Below, piece by piece: positions 44,601 to 53,402 of a DNA stretch of 64,000 nt. This stretch comes from Zoroaster sp. YZ-2022 (lineage: Eukaryota; Echinodermata; Asteroidea; Forcipulatida; Zoroasteridae): the NCBI GenBank assembly GCA_029582265.1, contig CM055828.1, positions 11,877,777 to 11,941,776 on the forward strand, written 5' to 3'. Numbering within the stretch: position 1 is the first letter of the stretch; each line of letters starts with the position of its first letter. The notes beneath the pieces were generated by a model, which was not told where the DNA came from, searched no databases, and saw only the letters and a program-made list of their open reading frames with translations. A program made the position numbers and the translations under genes.

Positions 44601-47600
44601 TGGATGACGCTGCAAATGTTGAACCATGGAGGTAATGACTAATGGTTGAACTAACGTGACACAGAACGCACGTACACAGACTTGTAAGTTGGTTGTAACG
44701 TTAGTTCGACGGTGGTGAATAACAAACCGCCATTTAATCTCTGCCAGCGCCACTGATCTTCAGCATGCACTTGTTCCGGCCCAACTGTAGAATCGGGGCG
44801 GTATGCGAATTTTTTTTCTGCGGCGGCGAGAGGCATCGCGATGACGTCACCCATAATAAGCGCGAGGGGTGCAGCCCACTAAATAAACTCCCATAGTAAA
44901 CAGTGTTAAACACAAAAATCATTTAAAAAAATACTTAGAAATCCCACATACACAGTTTTTAAAACCAAAAGAAAAAATATTGATCGATATATAACCTTTT
45001 ATTTTCTTCTCTTCTTACTGTCTAAAGTCCAGGTTTCCAGGGAGTTATTCTCATCCCAATACAGTGAAAACGACCACACTGAAAAGCAACCATTTTTGGA
45101 TAAAGGCCTTACGCTTGAAATCAAATTAGGACCACTTTTTCAGGGCTTAGTGTATCCAAAATCTCACAGTTGGAAGTCAAGGACCCCAGGTTATGATATA
45201 GGACCAGTTTTACACAATTCATCAAATTTATGGGCCTCAAATCTTTGTTTTTCAGGGGAAAAAATTGAGGACATACACTTTATGATAAACAGCTCGGTGC
45301 ATGAATTCCTCACTATTTAGTGGGGTGCACCCCGAGAAACACATAAACAACAAGCCAGTACGTCAAGATCTTCAGCACAACGCGTTAACGTATCCAATAA
45401 AATCCTTTGAGTGGTACGCCTAGGGGGAGCCTGTCTATATCCTTGATAGGATCATAGAGTTATAAGAACATAGACAAGGGACCAGTTTACGTGGATCCCA
45501 GCCATAGAGTTATATTTACTCTATGATCCCATCCCAACTGTAACACTCAAGTTGGGACCGGTGTCACGGTCTCAGCTATCCGGCGTGCTCAGCTATCCGG
45601 ATGACCAAATATGGTAAAATTACGTCATGCTATGTCTGCGCACAGCGTACGAAAGTAGTCCATTTTAGTGCCGTGCTGAGTCGTGTACGTGTATATGTAT
45701 GTATACGTACATTACATGTACATGTACATACACACACTTGCTGGAACTGTCATGGCGGCCTCCACGAGCAGTGACTACAGCGTGCTGAAATGCCCGGCTA
45801 CGTCATCCGGATAGCTGAGCACGCCGGATAGCTGAGACCGTGACTACTGCGTGCTGAAATGCCCGGCTACGTCATCCGGATAGCTGAGCACGCCGGATAA
45901 CTGAGACCGTGACACCGGGCCCAATAACTATAGTTGGGACGATTCTACAATTGGGCCGGAACACACGCGTGCTCAGCTACCGCTCGTACGTACATACATG
46001 TACGTACGAGCGGTAGCTGAGCACGCGTGTGTACATGTACTCTCCATATCGTTTCCCAAGATCTTGTGAAGGAAGTCGCATAGCATCACGGGTTGACTTG
46101 ATTCGTCATGGGTGACCCTCTGTGGTCAACACATTATGTTAGCCCGCGCATTCGTACGAGCGTACAATAGTGTATAGGCCTCCAGAGTGAATGATTTTGT
46201 GCGGTGAAGCGCATTGCTGCCAAATTGAAGGGTAAACTACGGTGGCCCACAACTGTCACGGCAAAAGCAAATTCCCCAAGGCAAAAGCAAATTCGCCACG
46301 GCAAAAGCAAATTCGACACGGCAAAAGCAAATGCGTCACGGCAAAAGCAAATTCGACACGGCAAAAGCAAATTCCCCACGGCAATAGCAAAAGCAAATTC
46401 CCATTTATACGGGTTAAAGGTCAAATTTGGTCGCGGTGAACTATGGGATAGTTAAATGTGTAAAATGGTCAGCACGCCCGGTGGTGCGGTTGATCCATAG
46501 AGTTATCTAATATAAGAACTAGAGCGCGCAGTCGCTATGTCGTGTACGTAATACGGAGCCGTGCCACTGTGGAGACACGGCCGCCATTTTCAAAGTGGGC
46601 AAAATGAATGTGAAATGCCCGGATGTGCCCACAAAATAGCGCGTTATGCTATGGTCTCTGAAAAACGGGAGGGCGTTTAAAGTTGATTTTTATGAATTAT
46701 TTCGTTTGTTTTGACCTGAATGAAAGATAGTCGGTAACATTGATTAATTTACCGAATAAAATGGTAGAAAATGCATTTTAAAATTATAATTTCTCTTCGC
46801 CCAATTATCCCCGGTACACTCGGTTAAAACACTTTGCCCGCGCTACTGTCGCTCACTATCCCAACAGTCACAGTAAAACCTATTTTCTGATTGTAAGTTG
46901 CAAAGTACACCAAACATTGAGACACAGAGATCATTTGACATCTTCATCAAAATAAATATTCTTATTTATATTCAACAAATGTTGATAAAACAATCATTGT
47001 AGCAGCCGTTCTGCATGCCGTTCCCTACCTGTGAATTTTTTTTTAGCAAAATGAATAAACATGTTATAAAATTAATTCATAAATCAATAAATAAATAAAA
47101 AAATTAAAATATACATTGGCAAAAATAAAGAATCCTGAAAAATGGGTAGTGGGACTGAGGGTTAGAGGGCAGAGGACAAAGCCCCTTAATGCTTAATATT
47201 GTAGGATTAGGCCTACACACTGTCCATATCCCAACAAAGAAACTAGAGGTTTGGAAAAATACCGGATATTTCTTTCTTTCCTTGAGGAAAAGGGAGATTT
47301 GTAAAATAGGCCTACTGAAAAATCACAGGCCTGTAAAAAAAAACTTGTTGAAATAGTTTTTCTATAAATTAATTAATCAATATGCCAATAAATAATTAAA
47401 TAGAAAAAAATATATATAATACATAATTTAATTAAGAAATTAATGTATTCAGTGTAAACCAACTCAACAAATATTCACAGCACAATTTGCCTTTGTCCCC
47501 CAATAGACAGATTAGATAGATAAATCTATGTAGCCGCTCAGTCAACAGAAAGAATCCCACTTTTACATTGTTTCTGGGAGAAGAAATAAATAAGTAAATA

Positions 47601-50239
47601 TATATATATATATATACAATTAAATTTATTTATAAATGACTAATTAAATCATAAAAGATAGTGAAGAACTAAAGAAGTTCTAAATCACTGCGGCGCCACA
47701 TATTTTCCAAGGACAGTACCATTAATATGAAATTGGCATCATTTGAAAGGGGGTATAATGGGCTACATCATGAGGGGGTCAGCTAAGAATTGCCGAGACA
47801 TAAAAGGAATGTGGTCTACATGTACATTTGGGAAATAAGTAGAACAGTTGATGATTTTAGATTATAATAATTTTTATTATGTAATAATTTTATTCATAAA
47901 CCACTTGGTTTTGCTAGTTGCTATTCAACAATATCAGGAACTTTCACAGGTTGGAACACTCCTTCCTTCATGCTCACTCTGAGCTCCCAAAATTGGCAAG
48001 TTCAGGTTACCTCTCCCATTTGTTTCTTACCTGGCATAGAAGGTCTGTCTTTAACATTTTCAGCCACTGAAGTCCGTTCTAAATAAACAGAAGAAACAGA
48101 CAATAATTTGTAAGAGTAACATGTAACTTCTCCTGAAAGTTAATGGAAAAGTAAATGTCAAGTTAGCTAGTGCAAAAGTACAGTGAAATGTACACTGTCA
48201 TTAAAGAATTGCTGTACTATTTAAGTAAAATACCACTCCTGTAACAATTAATGCAAATATATTTTGTGAAATTTGACTAAAGCCAAGGGTCATTGCATAC
48301 CAAAATATTTGGCGTAAGGTATGTAAACTGCCTAAACCTCACTAGTAAAAGTAAAGTTTTCATTTGGGATTACCATTTCTTGCATTGCAAATCGTCTGTT
48401 GTACCTTAAGAAATCTAATTGAACCATAGTTTATCAATGTTTTAATTCCTAAGCTTGCATGTGTGACCAGACACTTTTTGCACTGTCCTCATACATTATT
48501 CATGGTAAGTGATGTAAGGTGACACCCATGTGCCCTAGGGTTGGGGACACATGCCTCAGAGATATCTTCGGGTTTAGACCATGAGTATACATGCTAGTGC
48601 AGTAGTGGCTGAGTTAAGGCTCTGAGAGAATAAGGATTTAAAGTTAGTGTATTTCAGAGAATCTTGTTCTTCTTTTCTTGCTGTGCTTTAATAAAACTGT
48701 AGACTTTGCATTTTTCATTCTTAAAGTTTTGGGTTTCATATAGTATACTATTAATTTGTAGATCTAGTGTATTCTGCTTGAATGAAAAATACCAATGCAC
48801 TTGTAATGTAAGCCAAGAACAGTCTGTCATTGCATGTGTATTACTAGACAATCTGAATTCCTCAGAATACTTGGTTTGTCAGGTATTTTACAAATCATAT
48901 CCCAAATATATGGCATGAAGCATGACTTTAGTGTCACCCTTAAAGATTGGCACCATAACAATAGTTGACGTACAAAACAATCAATTTGAACCATTTCTTA
49001 TCCTAGTCTGAGAACTTGGACTCACAAACTGGCATGAGCCAGTATAGAGTCCAAGGTCATACTGTACTAAAAAGTGTAAGTAAATGGAAAATGCCTCGCC
49101 TCAAAAGTCCCAGGAAAGGACCAGTGAACAATGAAGCTGGTTCTTAGCAGCATGTAAGGAATGAACACTGTAGAAGATAATAATAGTAATACTATCCTTG
49201 TGTCCCTACCATTGCAAAAAAAATTAAAAATTAGGCCATAAATGGCTAAGAAATGATAGAGAAGTGGCAGTCAATCATCAATGTGTGCCATTTCTGAACT
49301 GTTGCTCTACCATTTTTGGCCTAATTTCTCACTTTTTGCAAGGGTATGGACACAGGGTTAGTATAATCCTTACTTGCTAATAGTACTACTAGGAACCAGT
49401 TTCAAAAACCGGCTTGAGCCAGTGTAGAGTCCAAGCCAATACTGTACAAAAAATTATCTATTACTATTAGTACATAGCAAATGTCTCGCTCCAAAAGTCC
49501 CAGAAAATGACCAGTTGTAACATTGACGCTGGTTCCTAGAAGCAAGTACGGATCATAGAAGGTAATAATTATAATATCCTTGTGTTCCGACACGTGCAAA
49601 AAGTGAAAAAGTAGGCCTAGGTCCCAAATGGTGGAGCAATATAGTGAAGAAATGGAACACATTTACAATGCAATTTCTACATCACTGCTCCGCCATTTTG
49701 CATGTTTTGGGCCAAGATTTTCACTTTTTGTGCGGGTAAGAACACTAGGATAGTATTATTAGGCCTATCACTTTCTATGATCCTTATAGGCCTACTTGCT
49801 CACAGGACACAGAAAAAAAACAGCTTCAAGTGGTCATTTTCTGTGACTTTTGAAGGCATTTGTGACTGATACTTAATACTAATTACTAGACAATTTTTGG
49901 TACAGTATTGACTTGGACTTCAATGGCTCATGCCAGTTTTTGAGTCCCGGTTGCTCAGATTAACTTAATACTTAATAGACACTTTTTGTACAGTACGACC
50001 TTGCTCATGCCCAGTTCTGAGCCCGTTAGTACTTGGACTAGTCACTAACGAATTGTAGGCCTAGGCCTAGCCTAACGTTACTACTAAACTATTGCTGGTA
50101 GGCTAGTGTAAAGTAAATCGTGATGATGTAGATACATGTACATTGAAAACACCTGTTTAAATTACCCACCTTTTCCACAGTTCGAGCAAAAAATGGCGGC
50201 ATTACTCAATTCGTGTCCACAGTTGCTGCAAAAAACCAT
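28815..50239 (-). CDS. NXPE-like type II membrane protein with zinc ribbon, seven exons, intact
   Basis: Coding exons: 50170-50239, 48031-48078, 36983-37146, 34769-35107, 31262-31719, 30193-30245, 28815-29602. Every junction has GT/AG and the phases join (1920 bp, 639 residues). Residues 1-23 form a zinc ribbon (Cys4, Cys7, Cys18, Cys21). Residues about 68-88 are a hydrophobic signal anchor, so the ribbon would be cytosolic and the rest luminal or extracellular. Residues about 190-375 resemble the neurexophilin-like region; 379-639 hold a PC-esterase domain with the nucleophile motif 'YGDSTIRQW' (Ser444) and late Asp603/His618 candidates. NXPE proteins are vertebrate and invertebrate homologues of uncertain substrate; PC-esterases of this fold act on glycan acetyl esters. 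The exon model is mine and untested by transcripts. Confidence 0.88.
30193..30245 (-). CDS. NXPE-like gene, exon 6 (53 bp)
   Basis: Acceptor TTTTTCCAG, donor TCG|GTAAGC. It is the only short exon found in this intron that joins phase 2 to phase 1 and keeps the frame; it encodes 'FAKIKQTGVSVVTVISV', a beta strand. Confidence 0.82.
31262..31719 (-). CDS. NXPE-like gene, exon 5 (neurexophilin-like region)
   Basis: 458 bp, acceptor CTGTTGCAG, donor CAA|GTAAGC. Contains 'DHQNGTYTARFILHWTG' and 'GYPWFCLKP', both characteristic of NXPE proteins. Confidence 0.9.
33361..33510. repeat. Degenerate (TACTCA)n repeat
   Basis: Many TACTCAT/GTACTCA units with spacing of 8-14 bp in a 150-bp stretch of intron. 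Confidence 0.65.
33807..34724. mobile_element. Foldback-type transposon remnant in NXPE-like intron 4
   Basis: Inverted segments at 34046-34080 and 34686-34724 share GGAAAGGTAATATCATAAGG. Minus-strand frames at 34207-33911 and 34672-34453 flank or fill it. The second contains 'FMHPRGPAKQFNWPSHTDKC', which resembles the C-terminal segment of proteins that accompany DNA transposons in marine invertebrates. I cannot name the family. Confidence 0.45.
34769..35107 (-). CDS. NXPE-like gene, exon 4
   Basis: 339 bp in phase 0, acceptor CTTATTACAG, donor TGG|GTAAGA. A Ser/Thr/Asn-rich stem leads into 'LHYTLCDTLELHIEARDQQ', the start of the beta-sandwich region, ending 'YGGDYFW'. Confidence 0.87.
35108..38888. 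other. NXPE-like intron sequence around exon 3
   Basis: AT-rich intron. A 27-bp direct repeat occurs at 36347-36373 and 36945-36971. CGATA-rich sequence reminiscent of hAT termini lies at 37355-37480. No other gene seen. Confidence 0.55.
36983..37146 (-). CDS. NXPE-like gene, exon 3 (signal anchor)
   Basis: 164 bp, acceptor TTTTTACAG, donor GAG|GTAAGG. Encodes 'LFWCLTVFFILIVVPNIGF', a membrane helix preceded by Lys/Arg. Confidence 0.87.
38889..40023 (-). mobile_element. tRNA-derived SINE interrupted by a MITE
   Basis: Minus strand: a tRNA-Leu/Ser-like head (about 40023-39930) with pol III A-box-like GACCGAGCGG and B-box GGGTTCGAATTCC, a body with CTTGAGCAAGACACTTAACC, then a 3' part with GCGCTATATAAGTCC and an (ATT)n tail at 38889-38905. 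The 782-bp MITE copy 2 lies between body and tail. Without it the SINE is about 350 bp. Confidence 0.82.
38967..39748. mobile_element. PIF/Harbinger-like MITE, copy 2 (782 bp)
   Basis: The same element as 22699-23479, in the same orientation, flanked by TTA at 38964-38966 and 39749-39751. It has the same internal ~80-bp tandem units (about 39175-39475), with small length differences from copy 1. Confidence 0.88.
40024..42040. other. NXPE-like intron 2, non-coding
   Basis: AT-rich. TATCGCGATACG-rich sequence lies at 40165-40225 and 40625-40715, resembling the terminal parts of a hAT-type element. No gene seen. Confidence 0.5.
42041..42372 (-). pseudogene. Penelope-like element, GIY-YIG endonuclease fragment
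   Basis: Minus-strand pieces 'QYIGETKRTHKR' (the GIY-YIG core), 'DTPVGQHFNLPNHSISDM' and, after a frameshift near 42105, 'MWIRRIHTSQPHGLN'. This is the usual C-terminal order of Penelope-like retrotransposons (nuclease core, then the REKxWI-type segment). No RT part is present, so it is a fragment. Confidence 0.8.
43136..43480. mobile_element. MITE with repeated ACAACTCGACC units in its arms
   Basis: Left arm 43140-43210 and right arm 43386-43478 are inverted relative to each other and share GACAACTCGACC and CCCTTGTGACAACTCGAC. Each arm is built of short tandem units. The centre is AT-rich. Confidence 0.7.
43527..44173. mobile_element. Foldback (Mutator-like) element with ~270-bp arms
   Basis: Left arm 43527-43815 and right arm about 43915-44173 are near-perfect inverted copies (ACTAAAAACCGACAACT at the tips, GAAAGTAAACC near the centre). 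TGCAGGAGG precedes the left tip and follows the right tip, a 9-bp target duplication as in Mutator-like elements. The centre is GC-rich and non-coding. Confidence 0.82.
44203..44335. repeat. Small inverted repeat
   Basis: CTTCACAGTCTCCTATTTTT and its inverse flank a 60-bp centre; total about 130 bp. Confidence 0.75.
44336..45557. other. NXPE-like intron 2, non-coding
   Basis: No gene and no clear repeat structure apart from short low-complexity runs. Confidence 0.5.
45558..45917. mobile_element. MITE with a duplicated right terminus
   Basis: Left end GGTGTCACGGTCTCAGCTAT at about 45558. The matching inverse occurs twice at the right (about 45800-45842 and 45868-45917), as a ~70-bp tandem duplication including GTGCTGAAATGCCCGGCTAC. 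TATCCGG words repeat within each arm. Confidence 0.7.
45961..46032. repeat. Perfect 33-bp palindrome with 6-bp loop
   Basis: 45961-45993 is the exact inverse of 46000-46032, with loop ATACAT. The arm begins ACACACGCGTGCTCAGCTAC. TACGTACATGTACG words sit at the tip. It would extrude as a long hairpin. Confidence 0.95.
46200..46405 (+). repeat. Dispersed repeat with 20-bp minisatellite, plus orientation
   Basis: A unique lead (GCATTGCTGCCAAATTGAAG...) is followed by about eight units of CACGGCAAAAGCAAATTCC-type sequence (46256-46400). The lead and units recur inverted at 51379-51763. Confidence 0.88.
46406..48030. other. NXPE-like intron 2, non-coding
   Basis: AT-rich, with TA-rich stretches at 47340-47440 and 47590-47640. 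No gene seen. Confidence 0.5.
48031..48078 (-). CDS. NXPE-like gene, exon 2
   Basis: 48 bp between TTTATTTAG and CCAG|GTAAGA. Polar linker between the zinc ribbon and the membrane helix. Confidence 0.82.
49003..49965. repeat. Nested inverted and direct repeat block in NXPE-like intron 1
   Basis: A ~70-bp end (with ACTGGCATGAGCCA) at 49015 recurs inverted at about 49890-49960 and direct at 49400 (381 bp period). Internal parts such as TTAGGCCATAAATGG and TTTTTGGCCTAATTTCTCAC also pair. It looks like two overlapping copies of a foldback MITE. Confidence 0.7.
50170..50239 (-). CDS. NXPE-like gene, coding exon 1 (zinc ribbon)
   Basis: ATG at 50237-50239; encodes 'MVFCSNCGHELSNAAIFCSN' and three further residues. 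Donor AAAAG|GTGGGT; phase 1. Confidence 0.85.
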
Positions 50240-50314
50240 GCTTTCGCACCGAAGAGTTTCAAAATGTCCGTCAAGCTGGAATGCCCGCGGTCGGCGGACG
50301 TGTATGTAAATGTG

Positions 50315-51300
50315 TACATGTATGTATTCATTCATTCATTTATTAACACATATTCCAATGTTGACAACAAGAATGTTGTTACAAATAATTACACAATATC
50401 AAGAGGTCCTACAATATGCAAAGACAAAATTAGTAACATGAACAGACTAATTATGAGGGAAAAGCTTGTCAACATTGAGGAAAAGAAGAAGCCGGGGCTT
50501 TTATTCCTTTCCCTACCCCCACCCCTCCCCTTAATTACAAAATGACAAAGTTACTGGACAAAAACAGAAGACTACATTCAACAATAACATTGGCAGGAGA
50601 TCAGACCAAATAATAAGTCAATTAAATAGCATCATTGAGCAACTTAAATTTAAGTTTTTTTGTAAACGTTTTAAGAGAGCGAGACTGTTTGACATCATCA
50701 GCCAGACTGTTCCAGAATTTGATTCCACATTGTTGGGGACTATTTTTAAATAGAGAGGTACGATTAAAATGTTGATACAAATGTTTCCTGGATGAGCTTC
50801 TGGTTACGTGACAGTGAACATCTGAAGTTAAAATAAACGATTGTTGCAAGCAAGGGGGTAATAAATTGTTCATTTGTTTGTACATAAATTTGCCAAGATT
50901 GAGGTAATAAATATATGTTAATTTGAGCAAATTTAAATTAGTAAATAAAGGAGTTGTGTGATCCAGATAACCTGCTTTGGAAATAATACGTACAGCTCTC
51001 TTTTGTAAGAGAAATAATTTGTTATGTTGTGTGATCGAGCCACCCCAGACAATCAGTGAATAATTTAAGTAAGGGAGTATAAACGAATTATACAGTGTTA
51101 ATAAAACATTACTAGAAAGAAACGGCTTCAATCGATTCATAATACCAATATTTTTTGAAATCTTAGTAGCTAAAGTATTAATGTGGTTAGACCAACTTAA
51201 ATGACTATCAATGTTCATACCCAAAAAGTTGGTATTTGAAACTTGTTGAAGATTAATACCATTTAATACCAGCGGGACAGCTTGAGAAACTTCACGATTA
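50315..51300 (-). mobile_element. 5'-truncated LINE, RT C-terminal part and 3' UTR
   Basis: A 200-codon minus-strand frame (51224-50622) is the end of a Jockey/RTE/CR1-group RT: 'LGMNIDSHLSWSNHI', 'LYNSFILPYLNYSLIVWGG' and 'LQKRAVRIISKAG'. A 3' UTR follows and ends in (GAAT)n near 50320-50345. It is in the same orientation as the NXPE-like gene, whose start codon lies about 80 bp beyond the LINE's 3' end. Confidence 0.85.
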
Positions 51301-51378
51301 TGTACTGTACATGATTATGTACTGTACATGTACATGTAGGCCTTGTGAACCATGACTGGTGGCTCCCGATCCCAGTCA

Positions 51379-51678
51379 TTTGCTTTTGCCGTGGGGAATT
51401 TGCTTTTGCCGTGACGCTTTTGCTTTTGCCGTGAGGAATTTGCTTTTGCCGTGGGGAATTTGCTTTTGCCGTGGGGAATTTGCTTTTGCCGTGACGATTT
51501 TGCTTTTGCCGTGAGGAATTTGCTTTTGCCGTGGGGAATTTGCTTTTGCCGTGAGGAATTTGCTTTTGCCGTGGGGAATTTGCTTTTGCCGTGACGCATT
51601 TGCTTTTGCCGTGGGGAATTTGCTTTTGCCGTGACGCATTTGCTTTTGCCATGGGGAATTTGCTTTTGCCGTGACAGT
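51379..51678 (-). repeat. 20-bp minisatellite, 15 units, minus orientation
   Basis: Tandem TTTGCTTTTGCCGTGGGGAA with variants (GTGACGCA, GTGAGGAA, one ATGGGGAA). All three minus-strand frames are open through it because the unit lacks stops. It is the inverse of the array at 46256-46400 and is followed by the same GTGGGCCACCGTAGT lead. Confidence 0.93.
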
Positions 51679-51707
51679 TGTGGGCCACCGTAGTAAACAA
51701 ATTGAAG

Positions 51708-51763
51708 TCGTTCGAACGAGATACCAAGTCGTTCGAACGAGATAATAAGTCGTTCGAGCGAGT
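51708..51763. repeat. TCGTTCGAACGA palindrome repeats
   Basis: Three copies of the 12-bp palindrome or its close variant in 55 bp, at the outer edge of the minisatellite repeat. The same palindrome occurs at 54298-54330. Confidence 0.8.
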
Positions 51764-52728
51764 ATAACTTCGTACCGCTGGATACATGCTTTCAATTCAT
51801 GATTGTACTTATCGAGTTTTACATGGTCAAATATGGGGCAAACGGGGACACTTGTGTAATTCGAATTAGATTCTAATTTCGATTGATATGATCACCCCAA
51901 CGAATTGGCTCACAGTAGCTAGTTTTCGGTACAGATCGAGCAACCATAATCAGAGCATTGCAGTGTGACTAATTCTGGACCTTCCACCCTCAAAGACGAT
52001 GGTAGCTTCACGGGCGACTTCCTTGTCAAGAATCTGATACAATTCTGCTTTCTACAGGTGATAAAGGTGAGGAATATACCCTACATGTGAAATTATTTTG
52101 TAACCGAATGGCAGAATCATTATTAAAACCTTCATCTTGATTTCATGCAAAATCACCGTGGTGCACTCAGACCGTCAGGGGCCTCCATTTCTTCTATGGA
52201 ATTAATATCGTAAAATGTGGGGGGGGGGGGGGCACAATGAAGAACGGAACACACTGCCAAAAAAGGGAGAGACACAAAACTTTACTGGAAATTTGTACAA
52301 ATGGCGAGAAAAAGGCGGAACGTGCTACACTTTCCCCCTCCCCCATCGACCCGTGTGTATACAAGCAAAAGTGTACACGATGCAGGTATTGATGCTTCAC
52401 CATTAAAATCAAAATCAAGCCCCAAGACATCCCGATACCAAGCTTTTGCATGCATACCTTTTGGTAAAATGTACTTTTAGCCATAACATAATCGTTTTCC
52501 CAAGCTATGGAAACCGCAAAAGTATTGAATATACTTGCTTCTTGCACGGTCATAATCTTCATTCATTTCACATGATTTTTACTTGAACTTAGGTAAAAAA
52601 TATAGAAGATGGCCGTAGCCAGGTGAGTCGTCTCTCGACGAATCTCCCTCTCTCACAAATGTGACCCGCTCTACAAAAAAGGGTATTATGTCGCACAAAT
52701 AAAATAATTTTTTTTTTTATATATATAT
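51764..52728. other. Non-coding stretch
   Basis: No convincing gene. It includes a G run (52219-52232). Near 52655-52697 lies a ~45-bp segment that recurs inverted at 53125-53165. Confidence 0.5.
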
Positions 52729-52904
52729 GTTATGCTTTCGTAGTGATACAGTTCGCGAGCAAAGAAAAATTGGCTGATGCCGGACTCGAACCCGCGACCT
52801 CTCGATTACCGTACGAGCGCTCTACCAACTGAGCTAACCAGCCCTTGTGTGTGCATCAGCCAATTTTTCTTTGCTCGCGAACCGTATCACTACGAAAGCA
52901 TAAC
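52729..52904. mobile_element. tRNA-carrying inverted-repeat element
   Basis: Arms 52729-52780 and 52853-52904 are inverted copies (51 of 52 positions), beginning GTTATGCTTTCGTAGTGATA. Between and partly within them is a tRNA-like sequence. The total is 176 bp. The acceptor 3' strand of the tRNA-like sequence lies inside one arm. Confidence 0.85.
52772..52843 (-). tRNA. tRNA-like sequence (pseudo-tRNA or tRNA-derived MITE core)
   Basis: 72 nt on the minus strand fold as a cloverleaf: acceptor GGCTGGT/ATCAGCC, D arm GCTC...GAGC, T arm with GGGTTCGAGTCC. Pol III A box TAGCTCAGTTGG and B box GGTTCGAGTCC are both good. The anticodon loop reads ACGGTAA with a weak closing pair and C instead of U at position 33, so the anticodon (GGU, Thr, if read normally) is doubtful. 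I treat it as a tRNA relic within a mobile element. Confidence 0.6.
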
Positions 52905-53402
52905 ATTGGTGGTTTTTTCCCTCTAAAACGGACAAAGAGTAAAACAAAAGACGAAAACAATGCACACAAAAACGTTTGTTTTTTCATCTTTATTCATTAA
53001 TATTAATATTTCTGAAAATAAATTATGAAAATATTTATATTATAGAAACCAAAAAAAAAATCAGTTTGTGAAGATTTGTTCACCCGTCTCCACATAGAAC
53101 AGCCCTTTACGTGTAATAGCATAGTGCGACTTAATACCCTTTTTCGTAGAGCGGGTCACAAATTTGGTCGCTGATCTGCCCTTTTTCGTTTTGCCCTTTT
53201 TCGTTTTGGTTAATGTAAAAAACTTCAAATGGGGTGGATTTTTTTTCAAAAAAATGTGGTAAAGCCAAGGTCTTAATTAAAAATTCCAGCCGACGTACTC
53301 CAAATGAACGTATAATTAAGGGTTGCTCGCACCTGAAATTGTTACATTGTGCCCATACACAAACTTAAAACGCATGTGTTCAAAGGGCGTTAAATTAAAA
53401 GC

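Noticed and set aside
46204..46455. Long open frames with 'RQKQIRHGKSKF' periodicity as a repeat protein.
   Set aside because: The 20-bp unit lacks stops in all three frames, so open frames arise automatically.
51379..51678. Regular 20-bp repeats that could suggest a CRISPR-like array.
   Set aside because: There are no distinct spacers; the units are directly tandem, and the context is an animal genome.
52772..52843. A functional threonine tRNA gene.
   Set aside because: C at position 33, a mismatched anticodon-stem pair, a T-stem mismatch and inverted-repeat flanks overlapping the acceptor stem make a relic more likely.
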